From NCBI RefSeq assembly GCF_014635885.1, contig NZ_BMDR01000001.1, positions 620,001 through 684,000 on the forward strand: a stretch of 64,000 nt of DNA, written 5' to 3'. The position numbers were made by a program, and so were the translations under genes. The stretch comes from Acinetobacter vivianii (GTDB taxonomy: Bacteria; Pseudomonadota; Gammaproteobacteria; Pseudomonadales; Moraxellaceae). Below the pieces are notes generated by a model, which did not search any database, was not told where the DNA came from, and saw only the letters and a program-made list of their open reading frames with translations. Shown in pieces: positions 1 to 9,670 of the stretch. How positions within the stretch are numbered: position 1 is the first letter of the stretch; every line of letters begins with the position of its first letter.

Positions 1-11
1 CGTAGACATAA

Positions 12-35
12 AAAAAGCCTCCGAAGAGGCTTTTT
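12..35. terminator. Rho-independent terminator downstream of malate synthase
   Basis: Perfect 10-bp inverted repeat (arms 12-21 and 26-35, GCCTC/GAGGC core, CGAA tetraloop) with A and T runs on both sides, so it could act in both directions. It lies just past the stop of the leftward malate synthase gene. Confidence 0.85.
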
Positions 36-47
36 ATTCAGATGAAA

Positions 48-2210
48 TTAATCACCTGTATAACCTTTTAATTTTAAACGCGCTGCGTGTAGCAATGGCT
101 CTGTATAGCCAGATGGCTGCTCTGCACCTTTGAAGATCAAGTCAGAAGCAGCTTGGAACGCAATACCATCAAAGTTAGGTGCCATTGGCGTATAAAGTGG
201 ATCATTAGCATTTTGCTGATCAACAATCACAGCCATACGCTTAAGCACTTCTTCAACCTGTTCACGCGTTACGATACCGTGACGCAGCCAGTTTGCAACG
301 TGTTGAGATGAAATACGTAATGTTGCACGGTCTTCCATTAAACCAACGTTATTGATGTCTGGCACTTTAGAACAACCAACACCTAAATCTACCCAACGAA
401 CTACATAACCCAAGATACCTTGACAGTTATTTTCAAGTTCATTGTTTAACTCTTCCGCAGTCCAGTTTGTTTCTGGTGCAAACGGCGGTGTTAACAAGTC
501 ATCTAAAGACAACATGTTTTCAGCAGCTAATTCATCTTGGCGCGCTTTTACATTGATCTGATGGTAATGCAAGGCATGAAGTACCGCACCTGTTGGAGAT
601 GGAACCCATGCACAAGATGCACCCGCGTTAGGATGAGCCGTTTTGGTTGCCAACATATCTTTCATGCTGTCTGGTTTTGGCCACATGCCTTTACCAATTT
701 GCGCTTTGCCTTGTAAACCACATGCCAAACCAATTGCAACGTTACGGTTTTCGTAAGCAGCAATCCATTTTTGTGTTTTAACTGCTTCTTTACGAACAAC
801 TGGTGCAGCTTCCATAGAGGTATGGATTTCATCACCTGTACGATCCATAAAGCCAGTATTGATGAAGATCGTACGATCTTTTGCAGCAGCAATACAGTTC
901 TTCAAGTTTACAGATGTACGGCGTTCTTCATCCATAATCCCGATTTTGAGCGATTTTGCAGGTAAACCAATCGCTTGTTCAGCACGTTCAAACAATTCAA
1001 CGGCAAACGCAACTTCTTCTGGACCATGCATTTTTGGCTTAACGATATACATTGAACCTTTACGAGAGTTTTTATTCTCGTTTTGACCACGGATATCAGC
1101 AACGGTAAGTAATGGCGTCACTAATGCATCCATGATGCCTTCAAATACTTCTTCGCCATCTACAAGAATCGCAGGGTTTGTCATTAAATGACCAACATTA
1201 CGAAGCAACATCAATGAACGACCATGCAAAGTAGTTGTACCACCAATCAGGTTTTGTACAGTACGATCTTTATTCAAAGCACGGGTAATGGTTTTACCAT
1301 TTTTCTCGATTGACTCTTGTAAGTCACCTTTCATCAAGCCTAACCAGTTACGGTAGCCTTCAACTTTCTCTTCTGCATCAACCGCAGCAACCGAGTCTTC
1401 CAAATCCTGAATCGTGGTTACAGCAGCTTCCAGTGTTAAATCTTTTACACCTGCAGCATCAGTTTTACCCACTGGGCTATTCGCATCGATCTCAATGATG
1501 ACGTGCAAGCCATTATTTAAGAGTACGATTTCTGTAGGAGCCGCAGCATCGCCATTAAAGCCAACAAATTGAGATGGATGAGCCAAAGCAGTGGTTGAAC
1601 CATCTTTTAAAGTCACGGCCAAAGCGTTGTTTACAACTGCATATTTGGTTGCATCTACATGTGAACCTTGCGCCAATGGGAAAGTTTGATTCAAGAAGTT
1701 CTTAGCAAAAGCGATAACCTTGTCACCACGAACTGGGTTATAACCCTTACCTTTCTCTGCGCCGCCTTCTTCAGAGATGACATCTGTACCGTAAAGCGCA
1801 TCATATAAAGAACCCCAACGTGCATTGGCTGCGTTTAGGCAATAACGTGCATTACGTACAGGTACAACCAATTGAGGACCTGCAAGTAAAGCAATTTCTT
1901 CATCTACATTTTCAGTGCTTACTTTAAAGTCTGCAACTTCTGGTACTAGATAACCAATCTCGGTTAAGAATGCTTTATAAGCATTAAGTTCAAATTTATT
2001 ATTACGGTGCCATTCATCAATCTTCGCTTGAAGATCATCACGCTTAGCCAATAATGCCTTGTTCTTTGGGCTAAGGTCGACAACGACTTGCTCGAAGTTT
2101 TTCCAGTAAGTTTCACTCTCTAAACCAGTCCCTGGTAAAGCTTCATTTTCGATGAAATCATAAAGTTCTTTAGCAATCGCTAGCTTGCCTTTTTGAATAC
2201 GTACAGTCAT
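48..2210 (-). CDS. glcB: Malate synthase G
   Basis: Condenses glyoxylate with acetyl-CoA to give malate, the second step of the glyoxylate bypass used for growth on acetate, fatty acids or glycolate. The 720-residue length is that of the monomeric G isoform, not the roughly 530-residue A isoform. Family-typical stretches are visible: [27 protein letters not shown] and [16 protein letters not shown], which hold the Mg- and glyoxylate-binding acidic residues. The start is ATG and the gene stands alone: there is no isocitrate lyase next to it and ZapE lies 290 bases upstream in the same direction. Identification is secure from full-length family similarity. Confidence 0.97.
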   Translation of the reverse strand: MTVRIQKGKLAIAKELYDFIENEALPGTGLESETYWKNFEQVVVDLSPKNKALLAKRDDLQAKIDEWHRNNKFELNAYKAFLTEIGYLVPEVADFKVSTENVDEEIALLAGPQLVVPVRNARYCLNAANARWGSLYDALYGTDVISEEGGAEKGKGYNPVRGDKVIAFAKNFLNQTFPLAQGSHVDATKYAVVNNALAVTLKDGSTTALAHPSQFVGFNGDAAAPTEIVLLNNGLHVIIEIDANSPVGKTDAAGVKDLTLEAAVTTIQDLEDSVAAVDAEEKVEGYRNWLGLMKGDLQESIEKNGKTITRALNKDRTVQNLIGGTTTLHGRSLMLLRNVGHLMTNPAILVDGEEVFEGIMDALVTPLLTVADIRGQNENKNSRKGSMYIVKPKMHGPEEVAFAVELFERAEQAIGLPAKSLKIGIMDEERRTSVNLKNCIAAAKDRTIFINTGFMDRTGDEIHTSMEAAPVVRKEAVKTQKWIAAYENRNVAIGLACGLQGKAQIGKGMWPKPDSMKDMLATKTAHPNAGASCAWVPSPTGAVLHALHYHQINVKARQDELAAENMLSLDDLLTPPFAPETNWTAEELNNELENNCQGILGYVVRWVDLGVGCSKVPDINNVGLMEDRATLRISSQHVANWLRHGIVTREQVEEVLKRMAVIVDQQNANDPLYTPMAPNFDGIAFQAASDLIFKGAEQPSGYTEPLLHAARLKLKGYTGD

Positions 2211-2469
2211 TGTCTTTCCTGATGGTGCTAACTTTTTATAACAAGAATTCTAGTATACTGATTTATACTAGCCTGAATAGTAATATCACATTCCTAAATA
2301 GTAAGCATTTTCCCCATTAGAAGTATTGACAAACAAGATTTTTTATATTTATCAAAATATCAAATGTCGATGCTTTTCTTTCTAGTTCTGCAACATACTC
2401 CCTTTTCAAACTCATCTAGTTATAACAAAAATCAGTCAGGAATAAAGCCTTATCAATGTAAGTTTATAA
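2211..2469. other. Intergenic region upstream of malate synthase
   Basis: About 260 bases between the malate synthase start and the zapE terminator. It is AT-rich with no convincing ORF or RNA structure, and presumably holds the malate synthase promoter. I see no clear operator. Confidence 0.4.
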
Positions 2470-2497
2470 AAAAAGGCATTCAGAAGAATGCCTTTTT
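2470..2497. terminator. Terminator downstream of zapE
   Basis: Perfect 11-bp inverted repeat (2470-2480 and 2487-2497) with a 6-base loop, bounded by A and T runs. It immediately follows the zapE stop codon on the minus strand. Confidence 0.85.
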
Positions 2498-2500
2498 AAT

Positions 2501-3646
2501 TTATGAAGTTTGTGCGACCTGAATCTGTCGATGCTCGGAATGTAGATAATCATCCGATTGCATTTCCAATAAACGTGAACGCGTCCGTTCAATTTCAAAT
2601 GCCAGTTTCTCACCCTCATACAGATCAATGATTGAATCTTCAGAGGTAAGAATCAGTTTCACACCACGGTCATAGAATTCATCGACCAGATAAATAAAAC
2701 GGCGTGTTCCTTCTGACAAGAAATCTGTCAAATGCGGAACATTACTCACCAGCACGGTATTGTAAATGTTGGCAATTTCAATAAAGTCGGCTGGGCTACG
2801 CGGTTTAAAACACAATTCAGAGAATTCGCACCACAATACATCTTCAGTATGACCTAAAGTCTCTACCACACGATTATTGATCATGATTGGAGAATTAGAT
2901 TGCGCCTGTGTTTGAGTCAAGGCTTTAAAACGACCAGATAACCAAGCTTGGGCATCATCCGTTAATGGATATTTGAACAACTGTGCTTGTTTCAAGACGC
3001 GTAAACGATAATCCACACCGGCATCTACGTTTAATACAACGCAGTTTTTCTTGACCAGCTCAATGGTTGGCAAGAATCGGTCACGATGAATCCCGTTCTT
3101 ATACAAACCATCTGGTGCAATATTTGACGTTGCAACCAGCGTAATGCCACGCTCAAATAACTTCTGGAACAAATCGCTCAGGATCATTGCATCTGTAACG
3201 TTCGATACGAAAAATTCGTCAAAGCAAATTACAACAGCATCTTTATAAATCTGATCCGCAACCAAATCTAAAGGATTGCGTTGACCTGAAAGCTTATTCA
3301 ACTCTTTGTGGACATGTTGCATAAAGTGATGGAAATGCATACGCATTTTACGGCGGAATGGAACAGATTCGTAAAACTGATCCATCAGCCACGTCTTGCC
3401 ACGGCCTACACCACCCCACATATAAACGCCTTTCGGATAGGTTTGACGACGGAAACGTCGAAACGCTTTCTTTGAAGCCTTATAGCGAGTGAGTAACTCT
3501 TTCCATACTCGGTCTAACTCTCGCACAGCCTGAGCTTGTGCTTCATCTGGCATGAATTGTCCTGACTCAAGTGCTTGAGTATAACGCTCAGCAGGTGACG
3601 TTGGGATAAATGCAGTGCTATGTGAGTCTGGTTTAGAATTTGACAT
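2501..3646 (-). CDS. zapE: Cell division ATPase ZapE (AFG1/LACE1 family)
   Basis: P-loop ATPase of the AFG1 family. In Escherichia coli ZapE associates with the FtsZ ring late in division and under stress. The 381-residue protein shows a Walker A segment GGVGRGKT and a Walker B segment VICFDEFFV, followed by the sensor stretch TLVATSNIAPDGLY, all typical of the family. The length matches ZapE (about 375). Monocistronic, ATG start, with its own terminator. The family call is firm; the division role is by homology only. Confidence 0.93.
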   Translation of the reverse strand: MSNSKPDSHSTAFIPTSPAERYTQALESGQFMPDEAQAQAVRELDRVWKELLTRYKASKKAFRRFRRQTYPKGVYMWGGVGRGKTWLMDQFYESVPFRRKMRMHFHHFMQHVHKELNKLSGQRNPLDLVADQIYKDAVVICFDEFFVSNVTDAMILSDLFQKLFERGITLVATSNIAPDGLYKNGIHRDRFLPTIELVKKNCVVLNVDAGVDYRLRVLKQAQLFKYPLTDDAQAWLSGRFKALTQTQAQSNSPIMINNRVVETLGHTEDVLWCEFSELCFKPRSPADFIEIANIYNTVLVSNVPHLTDFLSEGTRRFIYLVDEFYDRGVKLILTSEDSIIDLYEGEKLAFEIERTRSRLLEMQSDDYLHSEHRQIQVAQTS

Positions 3647-3764
3647 AAGGTGTTATTGCAATTTTAATTGGTGAAAATTATATCGAACATTCCGTTCAAT
3701 GACATTAGATTTTAGGCTTAATTATCATAGAGTTTAAACATCATAATGTACCATTTTTAATCAT

Positions 3765-4784
3765 TTAATGATTGCGATTATATTGTCTTGGACTCAATCC
3801 AAACCATCTTTTAAAGGCATGATTGAACGCTGCTGGCTCAGAATAACCCAACATTTCAGCCACCTGTTCAATCGAATATGAACTGTTTTCGATGAATTTT
3901 ATGGCCTTCTGCTGGATCAGCTTTTCACGAATTTCTTTATAGCTGGTCTGCATTTGCTGCAATTGATGCCTTAAAGTTCGCTCGGGAATATGCAAGGCAC
4001 AGGCCGTTTCTGCCATCGTCGGAATGACTCCATTTTGCATTTCCAGATAATCCTTCACATATTCGACCACGGTCAATTTTAGACTGGCACTTTTTTCTAG
4101 ATTTTGAATATCCGCTAGGCATTTTTCTTCATAAATGCGATAGGTCAATACATCAGCAGATGGGATCTTAATGTTGAGTATTTGAGTATTTTCTAATATG
4201 AAAGCAGCCTCTCTACATCCAAATTTGACATCTATTCCATAATAATCCTGATAGGCTGCAAGCAAATTTAAGTCTTTCGGACGGGTAAATGGCAATTCAA
4301 TCCGAATATTAGGGATCTCTAATCCCATCATTTTAAAAATATCTTGTAAGAACTTATACGTACCTGAAATTTCGCATTGTGCTCGCAATTGACCTAAATG
4401 CGTATTCAGATCAACAGGCTGATAGAACAAATGAATAAAATCTTCTTTAATTTCGAGATGTAAAGAACCAAATAAATGAGTCAACTGCTGAAATTGCACC
4501 CCATTTAACAAAGCCTTATGGAGAGTTTCACTGGTGACCAATAACATCAGAAATGGCCCATAACCTGCCAGCGCATAATGTTGCCCGATGAACAGACCTT
4601 GTTCAGGTGAAATATCCTGACTAATATGTTGCAAGATATCCCATTCGATCTCATCAGGAATAATTGAAGCTGGATCTAAAGCATCGGCTTGTATACCCAT
4701 ATTTGCTAAACGTGCATCCACATCAATGCCGACATGACGCATGCCTTGAATCAAATACATCAATCCGAGGATAGATCTCTTCAT
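3765..4784 (-). CDS. AraC-family transcriptional regulator
   Basis: About 339 residues: an N-terminal ligand-binding region of the kind seen in OruR/ArgR-like AraC regulators, then a C-terminal double helix-turn-helix (second helix pair around EQVAEMLGYSEPAAFNHAFKRW, ending in GLSPRQYN). I place the start at the ATG at 4784, which has AGGA about 8 bases upstream; an in-frame TTG at 4805 has no comparable site. It is divergent from the flavin monooxygenase at 4940 and is the obvious candidate to control it, probably in response to the monooxygenase substrate. The inducer is not predictable. Confidence 0.88.
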   Translation of the reverse strand: MKRSILGLMYLIQGMRHVGIDVDARLANMGIQADALDPASIIPDEIEWDILQHISQDISPEQGLFIGQHYALAGYGPFLMLLVTSETLHKALLNGVQFQQLTHLFGSLHLEIKEDFIHLFYQPVDLNTHLGQLRAQCEISGTYKFLQDIFKMMGLEIPNIRIELPFTRPKDLNLLAAYQDYYGIDVKFGCREAAFILENTQILNIKIPSADVLTYRIYEEKCLADIQNLEKSASLKLTVVEYVKDYLEMQNGVIPTMAETACALHIPERTLRHQLQQMQTSYKEIREKLIQQKAIKFIENSSYSIEQVAEMLGYSEPAAFNHAFKRWFGLSPRQYNRNH

Positions 4785-4939
4785 AGTTCCTAATACAGTT
4801 CTCAAAACTTTAATGTTTTACTATAAAAACCTGAGCAAATGAATTGCCGAAATGGTCAAGTTTTACGTCGGTACAATCATATTTAATCTCGATAAAACCA
4901 TTAAACTTGCATAAAATTTAGCTGTGCAGGATATACGCT

Positions 4940-6454
4940 ATGCGTGATGTAACCAAAAATGCGATTCAAAAAACAAAAGTAGCAATTATTGGTGCAGGTT
5001 TTGGTGGTTTAGCAATGGCCATTCGCCTGTTGCAAAGTCAAATCCATGATTTTGTAATTTTAGAAAAAACCACTGACGTCGGTGGCACGTGGCGTGAAAA
5101 CCAATATCCAGGCGCAGCATGTGATGTGCAGTCGCATATGTATTCCCTTTCATTTGCACCAAAAACCGATTGGTCAAAACGTTATGCAGAAGCAGATGAA
5201 ATCTTTACTTATATTCAAGACATCACTGAACAATACAAATTAAAAGACTATTGCAAATTCGGACATGAAGTAACCAAAGCCGAGTTTGATGAAAACCGCA
5301 ATATCTGGACATTAGACTTTAAAGACCAAGCCACTCTCGAAGCACAATTTGTGATTTTTGCTTCTGGCCCATTGCATGTTCCACAAGTTCCTCATGTCAA
5401 AGGAATTGAGAACTTTAAGGGTAAAGTGTTCCATTCATCTCAATGGGATCACGATTATGATTTAACAGGCAAATCAGTTGCATCCATTGGTACAGGTGGT
5501 AGTGCCATTCAGTACATTCCAGAAATTGCACCCGAAGTGAAGCAGCTCTATGTATTGCAACGTACCGCAGCTTGGGTAATTCCACGTGATGAACGCAAAT
5601 ACTCACAGCTCAGCAAAACACTCTTTAAAGCTTCAAACATCTATCGTCAGATTCATCGTACTCGTCTGTACTGGACCAATGAATCTCGTGTCGTGCCGAT
5701 TGTACAGCCACAAATCATGAAATATGGTCAAAAACTGGCAGAAGCTTTTATTCGTTTTCAGGTAAAAGACAAAACACTGGCAAAAAAATTAACCCCTGAC
5801 TTTGTGATGGGCTGTAAACGTATTCTGATTTCTAATAAATACTTCCCGACCTTTAACCGTGACAATGTTGAACTGGTGACGGATGCTATTCAGGAAATTA
5901 CAGCGAATGGCATCATCACTAAAGATGGCAAAGAACGCCAAATTGATTGCCTGATTTATGGAACGGGCTTTATTACTGACCCACGTATTTACTTAAAGCA
6001 TTTCAATTGCATTGGTCGTAACGGTATTGAACTCAAACAAGCATGGAAAGATGGCGCGGAAAGCTATTATGGTATTAGCACCAAAAACTTCCCGAATTTG
6101 TTCCAGTTACTTGGGCCAAATACTATTCTTGGTCATAACTCTGTGATTTTCATGATCGAATCACAGGTAAACTACATTCTGCAATTGATTCAAACTGTCG
6201 ATCAAACCAAGACTCAAGCTGTCGAAATCAAGCAGGATGTTCAAGATCAGTTCAATGAGCGTGTACAAGAGCAACTGAAAGGTACGGTCTGGCAAGCGGG
6301 AGGCTGTAGCAGTTGGTATCAAGCTGCTGATGGCAAAAACTTCTCACTATGGCCAACCTATACATGGAGATACTGGCTAGAGACACGCAAAGTAAACGTG
6401 GCTGATTATAATTTTATCAATAGCTCAACTGCTGCCAAATCCAATGCTGCATAA
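4940..6454 (+). CDS. Flavin-containing monooxygenase, Baeyer-Villiger type
   Basis: 504-residue class B flavoprotein monooxygenase. An N-terminal FAD Rossmann motif GAGFGGLA (about residues 18-25) and a second dinucleotide motif GTGGSA for NADPH flank the Baeyer-Villiger fingerprint FxGxxxHxxxW(P/D), seen here as FKGKVFHSSQWD. Such enzymes insert oxygen next to a ketone carbonyl or oxidise soft nucleophiles. It differs clearly at the N-terminus from the long-chain alkane enzyme AlmA as I recall it. It has AGGA before the ATG and is transcribed alone to a terminator at 6472, with a divergent AraC regulator. No esterase or alcohol dehydrogenase is adjacent, so the substrate is unknown. Confidence 0.88.
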   Translation: MRDVTKNAIQKTKVAIIGAGFGGLAMAIRLLQSQIHDFVILEKTTDVGGTWRENQYPGAACDVQSHMYSLSFAPKTDWSKRYAEADEIFTYIQDITEQYKLKDYCKFGHEVTKAEFDENRNIWTLDFKDQATLEAQFVIFASGPLHVPQVPHVKGIENFKGKVFHSSQWDHDYDLTGKSVASIGTGGSAIQYIPEIAPEVKQLYVLQRTAAWVIPRDERKYSQLSKTLFKASNIYRQIHRTRLYWTNESRVVPIVQPQIMKYGQKLAEAFIRFQVKDKTLAKKLTPDFVMGCKRILISNKYFPTFNRDNVELVTDAIQEITANGIITKDGKERQIDCLIYGTGFITDPRIYLKHFNCIGRNGIELKQAWKDGAESYYGISTKNFPNLFQLLGPNTILGHNSVIFMIESQVNYILQLIQTVDQTKTQAVEIKQDVQDQFNERVQEQLKGTVWQAGGCSSWYQAADGKNFSLWPTYTWRYWLETRKVNVADYNFINSSTAAKSNAA

Positions 6455-6471
6455 ATAGCAAAATACAGTTG

Positions 6472-6502
6472 AAAAGCCCTTGAACTTCTCAGGGGCTTTT
6501 TT
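6472..6502 (+). terminator. Terminator downstream of the flavin monooxygenase
   Basis: Stem of about 12 bp (AAAAGCCC.. and ..GGGGCTTTT, one G-U pair) followed by a T run, 18 bases after the stop codon. Confidence 0.8.
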
Positions 6503-6620
6503 ATTTCTGAATGATACAACGACTTGTACCTCCTGCTTGCTCTCTCTTTATTTTTTATCTTTTCTAACTTAAAACCGCATTTCTTTTTATAGGCAAAAAC
6601 AAAAAAATCATGCTAAGATT

Positions 6621-6646
6621 TTAACTACCTACCGTTAGGTAGTTAA
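6621..6646. promoter_or_regulatory. 26-bp palindromic operator upstream of the Bcr/CflA exporter
   Basis: Perfect dyad: left arm TTAACTACCTA (6621-6631), 4-base centre CCGT, right arm TAGGTAGTTAA (6636-6646). It ends 39 bases before the exporter start, where a repressor would block transcription. Size and symmetry fit a TetR-family operator; the TetR gene at 7938-8513 is the nearest candidate partner. Confidence 0.75.
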
Positions 6647-6685
6647 CTAATACCTGTTCGCTTTCTGCACTCGAGTTTACAAGAT

Positions 6686-7912
6686 ATGCAATCTGCTCCT
6701 CCAATTTCTAAAATCAGTTGGTCTTTGTTACTGCTGCTCTCCTTATTTACCGCCTTAGATGCGCTGGCAATTGATATTTATTTACCTGCATTTCCACTAC
6801 TTGCAGAAAGCTTTGCAACCACACCTGGACAGGTTCAATTGACGCTCTCGGTCTTCTTGATTGGTCTTGCAATTGGTCAAGGGATTTACGGGCCTTTACT
6901 TGATCGTTTTGGACGCCGTAAACCTTTGCTAATCGGTATTGCGATCTTCATTTTAGGTTCATTACTGGCTGCAATTGCACCGTCGATTGAATGGTTACTG
7001 GCTGCCCGATTCTTACAAGCCATTGGTGCATCCGCGGGTTTAGTTGTACCCAGAGCGATTATTTCGGATGTATGTGATGCACAAAGTAGTGCCAAAAACT
7101 TTTCTATCTTGATGCAGGTGATGATGATCATTCCAATCATTGCCCCTTTATTTGGGAGCTTTATTCTTCGATTCGGATCATGGACAGTTATTTTCTATAC
7201 ATTGGCCGTACTTGGTACAATCTTGTGGTTCTGGGGCAATTACGCCATACCCGAAACCTTAAAGCCTGAATATCGTCAGCCACTCCAACTCATCACAATC
7301 AAAACCAGCTATCAAACCTTGAGCTTAAATAAAAGCTTTATGGCCTACACCCTTGCGGGTGGTTTTATCTTGGGTGCTTTCTTTGTTTACCTAAGCCAGT
7401 CTCCTTTTATTTTTATTCAGCATTATCATATTCATAATGAAACTTTTAGCACCTTATTCGCAGCCAATGCGATTGGACTAATCATTCTTGGGCAAGTTTC
7501 AATCCTGTTATTGAAACGCTGGTCTGCGCAACGCTTACTGGTACTTGGGATGTGTATATTTAGTGGGGCCAGCTTAATTCTGCTAATGAGTGTGTCTTTT
7601 TATGATTTAAGCTTGTGGCAATACATTATTCTTTTGGGACTAAGTATCTGGTCTACAGGATTTATCTTTGGTAACGTCACCGCACTGACCATGCAACAAA
7701 GCCCACAGCATTTAACGGGCGCAGCCTCATCATTAATGGGCTTACTCCAATATGCTTTTGCTTCACTGATTGGTTTTATTGTCAGCTTTATGGACGTTAA
7801 TATCAGCCTGCTTCCTGCAAGTTTATTCATCTGTGGCAGTATCGCACTGGGCTTATCTATTTTTGCCGCCTCAGGACAACGGGCTCGCTTTCCTGTTGTA
7901 GAAGCTGAATAA
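6686..7912 (+). CDS. Bcr/CflA-family multidrug efflux MFS transporter
   Basis: 408-residue inner-membrane proton/drug antiporter with about twelve hydrophobic segments. The Bcr/CflA hallmarks are present: an N-terminal ALAIDIYLPAFP segment and the cytoplasmic motif A stretch GPLLDRFGRRKPLL between helices 2 and 3. Family members export bicyclomycin, chloramphenicol, sulfonamides or cysteine; the substrate here is open. The gene is preceded by a perfect 26-bp palindrome and is convergent with a TetR gene 25 bases downstream, suggesting a repressor-controlled efflux locus. Confidence 0.92.
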   Translation: MQSAPPISKISWSLLLLLSLFTALDALAIDIYLPAFPLLAESFATTPGQVQLTLSVFLIGLAIGQGIYGPLLDRFGRRKPLLIGIAIFILGSLLAAIAPSIEWLLAARFLQAIGASAGLVVPRAIISDVCDAQSSAKNFSILMQVMMIIPIIAPLFGSFILRFGSWTVIFYTLAVLGTILWFWGNYAIPETLKPEYRQPLQLITIKTSYQTLSLNKSFMAYTLAGGFILGAFFVYLSQSPFIFIQHYHIHNETFSTLFAANAIGLIILGQVSILLLKRWSAQRLLVLGMCIFSGASLILLMSVSFYDLSLWQYIILLGLSIWSTGFIFGNVTALTMQQSPQHLTGAASSLMGLLQYAFASLIGFIVSFMDVNISLLPASLFICGSIALGLSIFAASGQRARFPVVEAE

Positions 7913-7926
7913 TGATATTCACACGC

Positions 7927-7955
7927 ATCAGTACCTTTTAAATTGAGGTACTGAT
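7927..7955. terminator. Inverted repeat between the exporter and tetR genes
   Basis: ATCAGTACC (7927-7935) and GGTACTGAT (7947-7955) form a perfect 9-bp stem with an 11-base loop, at the convergent junction and overlapping the end of the TetR gene. The T-rich loop and lack of a long T tail make it a plausible rather than a classical terminator. Confidence 0.4.
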
Positions 7956-8513
7956 CAATACATTCAATGCTTTTAAGATGGCATCTAGACGAAGTCGGAA
8001 CTTTTCTCGACCGCCATAGATCAATTCACTTTGCAATGCATCCACAAAACTCATGCATACCCGAGCAAGTGTCTGGGAATCGAGTTGATGCTGATTTTTA
8101 GCCACTTCAGAGTTTTGAATCGCTTGCGAAAATAATTGTTCCAGATCAGACATAAATACATGCATCGGCTCAATCACTTGATCATACAAATGCACGGGTG
8201 GACTGATCAAAGCATTCATCCAGAACTGAACCGCATAAGACTCATTAAAGCGCTGTTCGATACTGATAAAATAATCATGCAATTGTTGCTGTAGATGCTC
8301 CCCACCTTGCAAAATTGTTTTGGCATATCCCAGTTCTTCATCAATCATGATGGGAATCAGGCTAAGATAAAGTTCATCCTTATTCTTAAAATGTGCATAA
8401 ATCGAAGGTTTTTTTATACCAACATCAGTCGCAATTTCATTTAATGACGTGGCGGCAAAGCCCTGTTTTGCAAAACGTTCCAATGCATATTTTTGAATCT
8501 TAGCTGCTGTCAC
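7938..8513 (-). CDS. TetR/AcrR-family transcriptional regulator
   Basis: 191 residues. The N-terminal HTH is clear (QGFAATSLNEIATDVGIKKPSIYAHFKNKDELY, about residues 17-50), with a TetR_C-type helical ligand domain after it. I read a GTG start at 8513, preceded by AGAGGT about 10 bases away; no ATG is available nearby in frame. It is convergent with the Bcr/CflA exporter and is the likely repressor of it. It may also control the LysO-like gene on its other side (divergent, 227 bases). Confidence 0.9.
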   Translation of the reverse strand: MTAAKIQKYALERFAKQGFAATSLNEIATDVGIKKPSIYAHFKNKDELYLSLIPIMIDEELGYAKTILQGGEHLQQQLHDYFISIEQRFNESYAVQFWMNALISPPVHLYDQVIEPMHVFMSDLEQLFSQAIQNSEVAKNQHQLDSQTLARVCMSFVDALQSELIYGGREKFRLRLDAILKALNVLISTSI

Positions 8514-8740
8514 AAATCATCTACCTCTTGTACTAATAAAAGTATATTTCACCTCATGCGATATTCATAGATGAATCAGCTCATTCAAGCTACATCTCAA
8601 AATAAAAAATGTAGCAGATGCTCTGTTCAACTCTTTCTCATTGTTTCAGTCCCAAACTTTCTTGATCAAATGATATATAAATCTACCCAACTATCAGATT
8701 TCCCTGCATAATAAATCAGCACTTTCAACGCTCTGATCGT

Positions 8741-9658
8741 ATGACCTCTTTTGTTCTGATTTTCCAAATTTTTGTTTGTATTAGCTTAGGCTATTTTATA
8801 GCACCGCATTTATCTCAATCCCTAAAAAAATTTGTATTTAGAATTCTTCCTTATTTTTCTTATATTTTACTGGTCAGTGTTGCATTTGAACTCACACAAG
8901 CACTCAACCATATTCCAAATCCAGCCGCAATCTTGCCACCAGCAGTACTCATTGCATTTACCACTTCGATTGGTTCTTTTTTCATTTGTTTAATGACGTA
9001 TAAGCTGATTGATCGCCAAAGCGTACAAGGGAAAATTTCACTCCACTTGTTTCTAAATGCACTGAAAAACATTTGTAAAGCCTTTCTTGCCTTAGCCGTC
9101 GGTATTGGTTTGGGTATGCTCATTCAAAAATTAGATCTGCATATTGCCTTTAATAGCTGGTATTTATTATTAATCTTTATTTTCTTGATTGGTGTTGAAC
9201 TGGCCTTTACTCAATTCGATCGTAGCTGGTTAAGCTGGAAAATCTTATTGGTACCTGTCGCAGCGTTTATTGGATCTTGCCTTGCAGCAATTGTTAACTA
9301 CTTTATTCTATCGAATCATTACAGCCTGAATGAAGTCATGGCCCTAGCACAAGGCTATGGCTGGTACTCAATGTCTGGAATTTTATTTACCGAACTGCAT
9401 TCGGCCAAACTGGGTGGTATTGCCCTGTTAACCGATTTATTTAGGGAAATTTTTGCGATTTTATTGATGTACTGTTTAGGTTGGCGTTTCCCACGCTCTG
9501 CGATTTCCAGTGCGGGTGCTACCTCAATGGATGTAACGCTTGCGATGGTGAAACAGTCATGTGGCACACATTATGTCCCACATGCCATGATGAGTGGATT
9601 GATTCTGTCGCTCCTCGCACCACTCTTGATCAGCTTATTTCTCAGTATGAAGTTTTAA
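8741..9658 (+). CDS. lysO: LysO-family (YbjE-like) amino-acid exporter
   Basis: 305 residues, about eight hydrophobic segments, resembling the E. coli lysine exporter LysO (about 299 residues). The C-terminal half carries the family-like stretch GYGWYSMSGILFTELHSAKLGGIALL. Its probable role is export of lysine or a toxic lysine analogue across the inner membrane. It is monocistronic, convergent with pyrF (12 bases apart) and divergent from a TetR gene. I see no lysine riboswitch in the 227-base upstream region. The family is well supported; the substrate is by homology. Confidence 0.82.
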   Translation: MTSFVLIFQIFVCISLGYFIAPHLSQSLKKFVFRILPYFSYILLVSVAFELTQALNHIPNPAAILPPAVLIAFTTSIGSFFICLMTYKLIDRQSVQGKISLHLFLNALKNICKAFLALAVGIGLGMLIQKLDLHIAFNSWYLLLIFIFLIGVELAFTQFDRSWLSWKILLVPVAAFIGSCLAAIVNYFILSNHYSLNEVMALAQGYGWYSMSGILFTELHSAKLGGIALLTDLFREIFAILLMYCLGWRFPRSAISSAGATSMDVTLAMVKQSCGTHYVPHAMMSGLILSLLAPLLISLFLSMKF

Positions 9659-9670
9659 ACTTTGACTTCA

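Noticed and set aside
8531..8545. Second copy of the exporter operator near the TetR start
   Set aside because: Only a weak TACT-N6-AGTA repeat is present there, unrelated to the palindrome before the Bcr/CflA exporter.
8563..8587. ArgR-like box or lysine riboswitch before the LysO gene
   Set aside because: The region has ATTCAT/ATGAAT and TGAAT-N6-ATTCA repeats, but the spacing does not match an ArgR box (N4) and no large conserved structure is visible.
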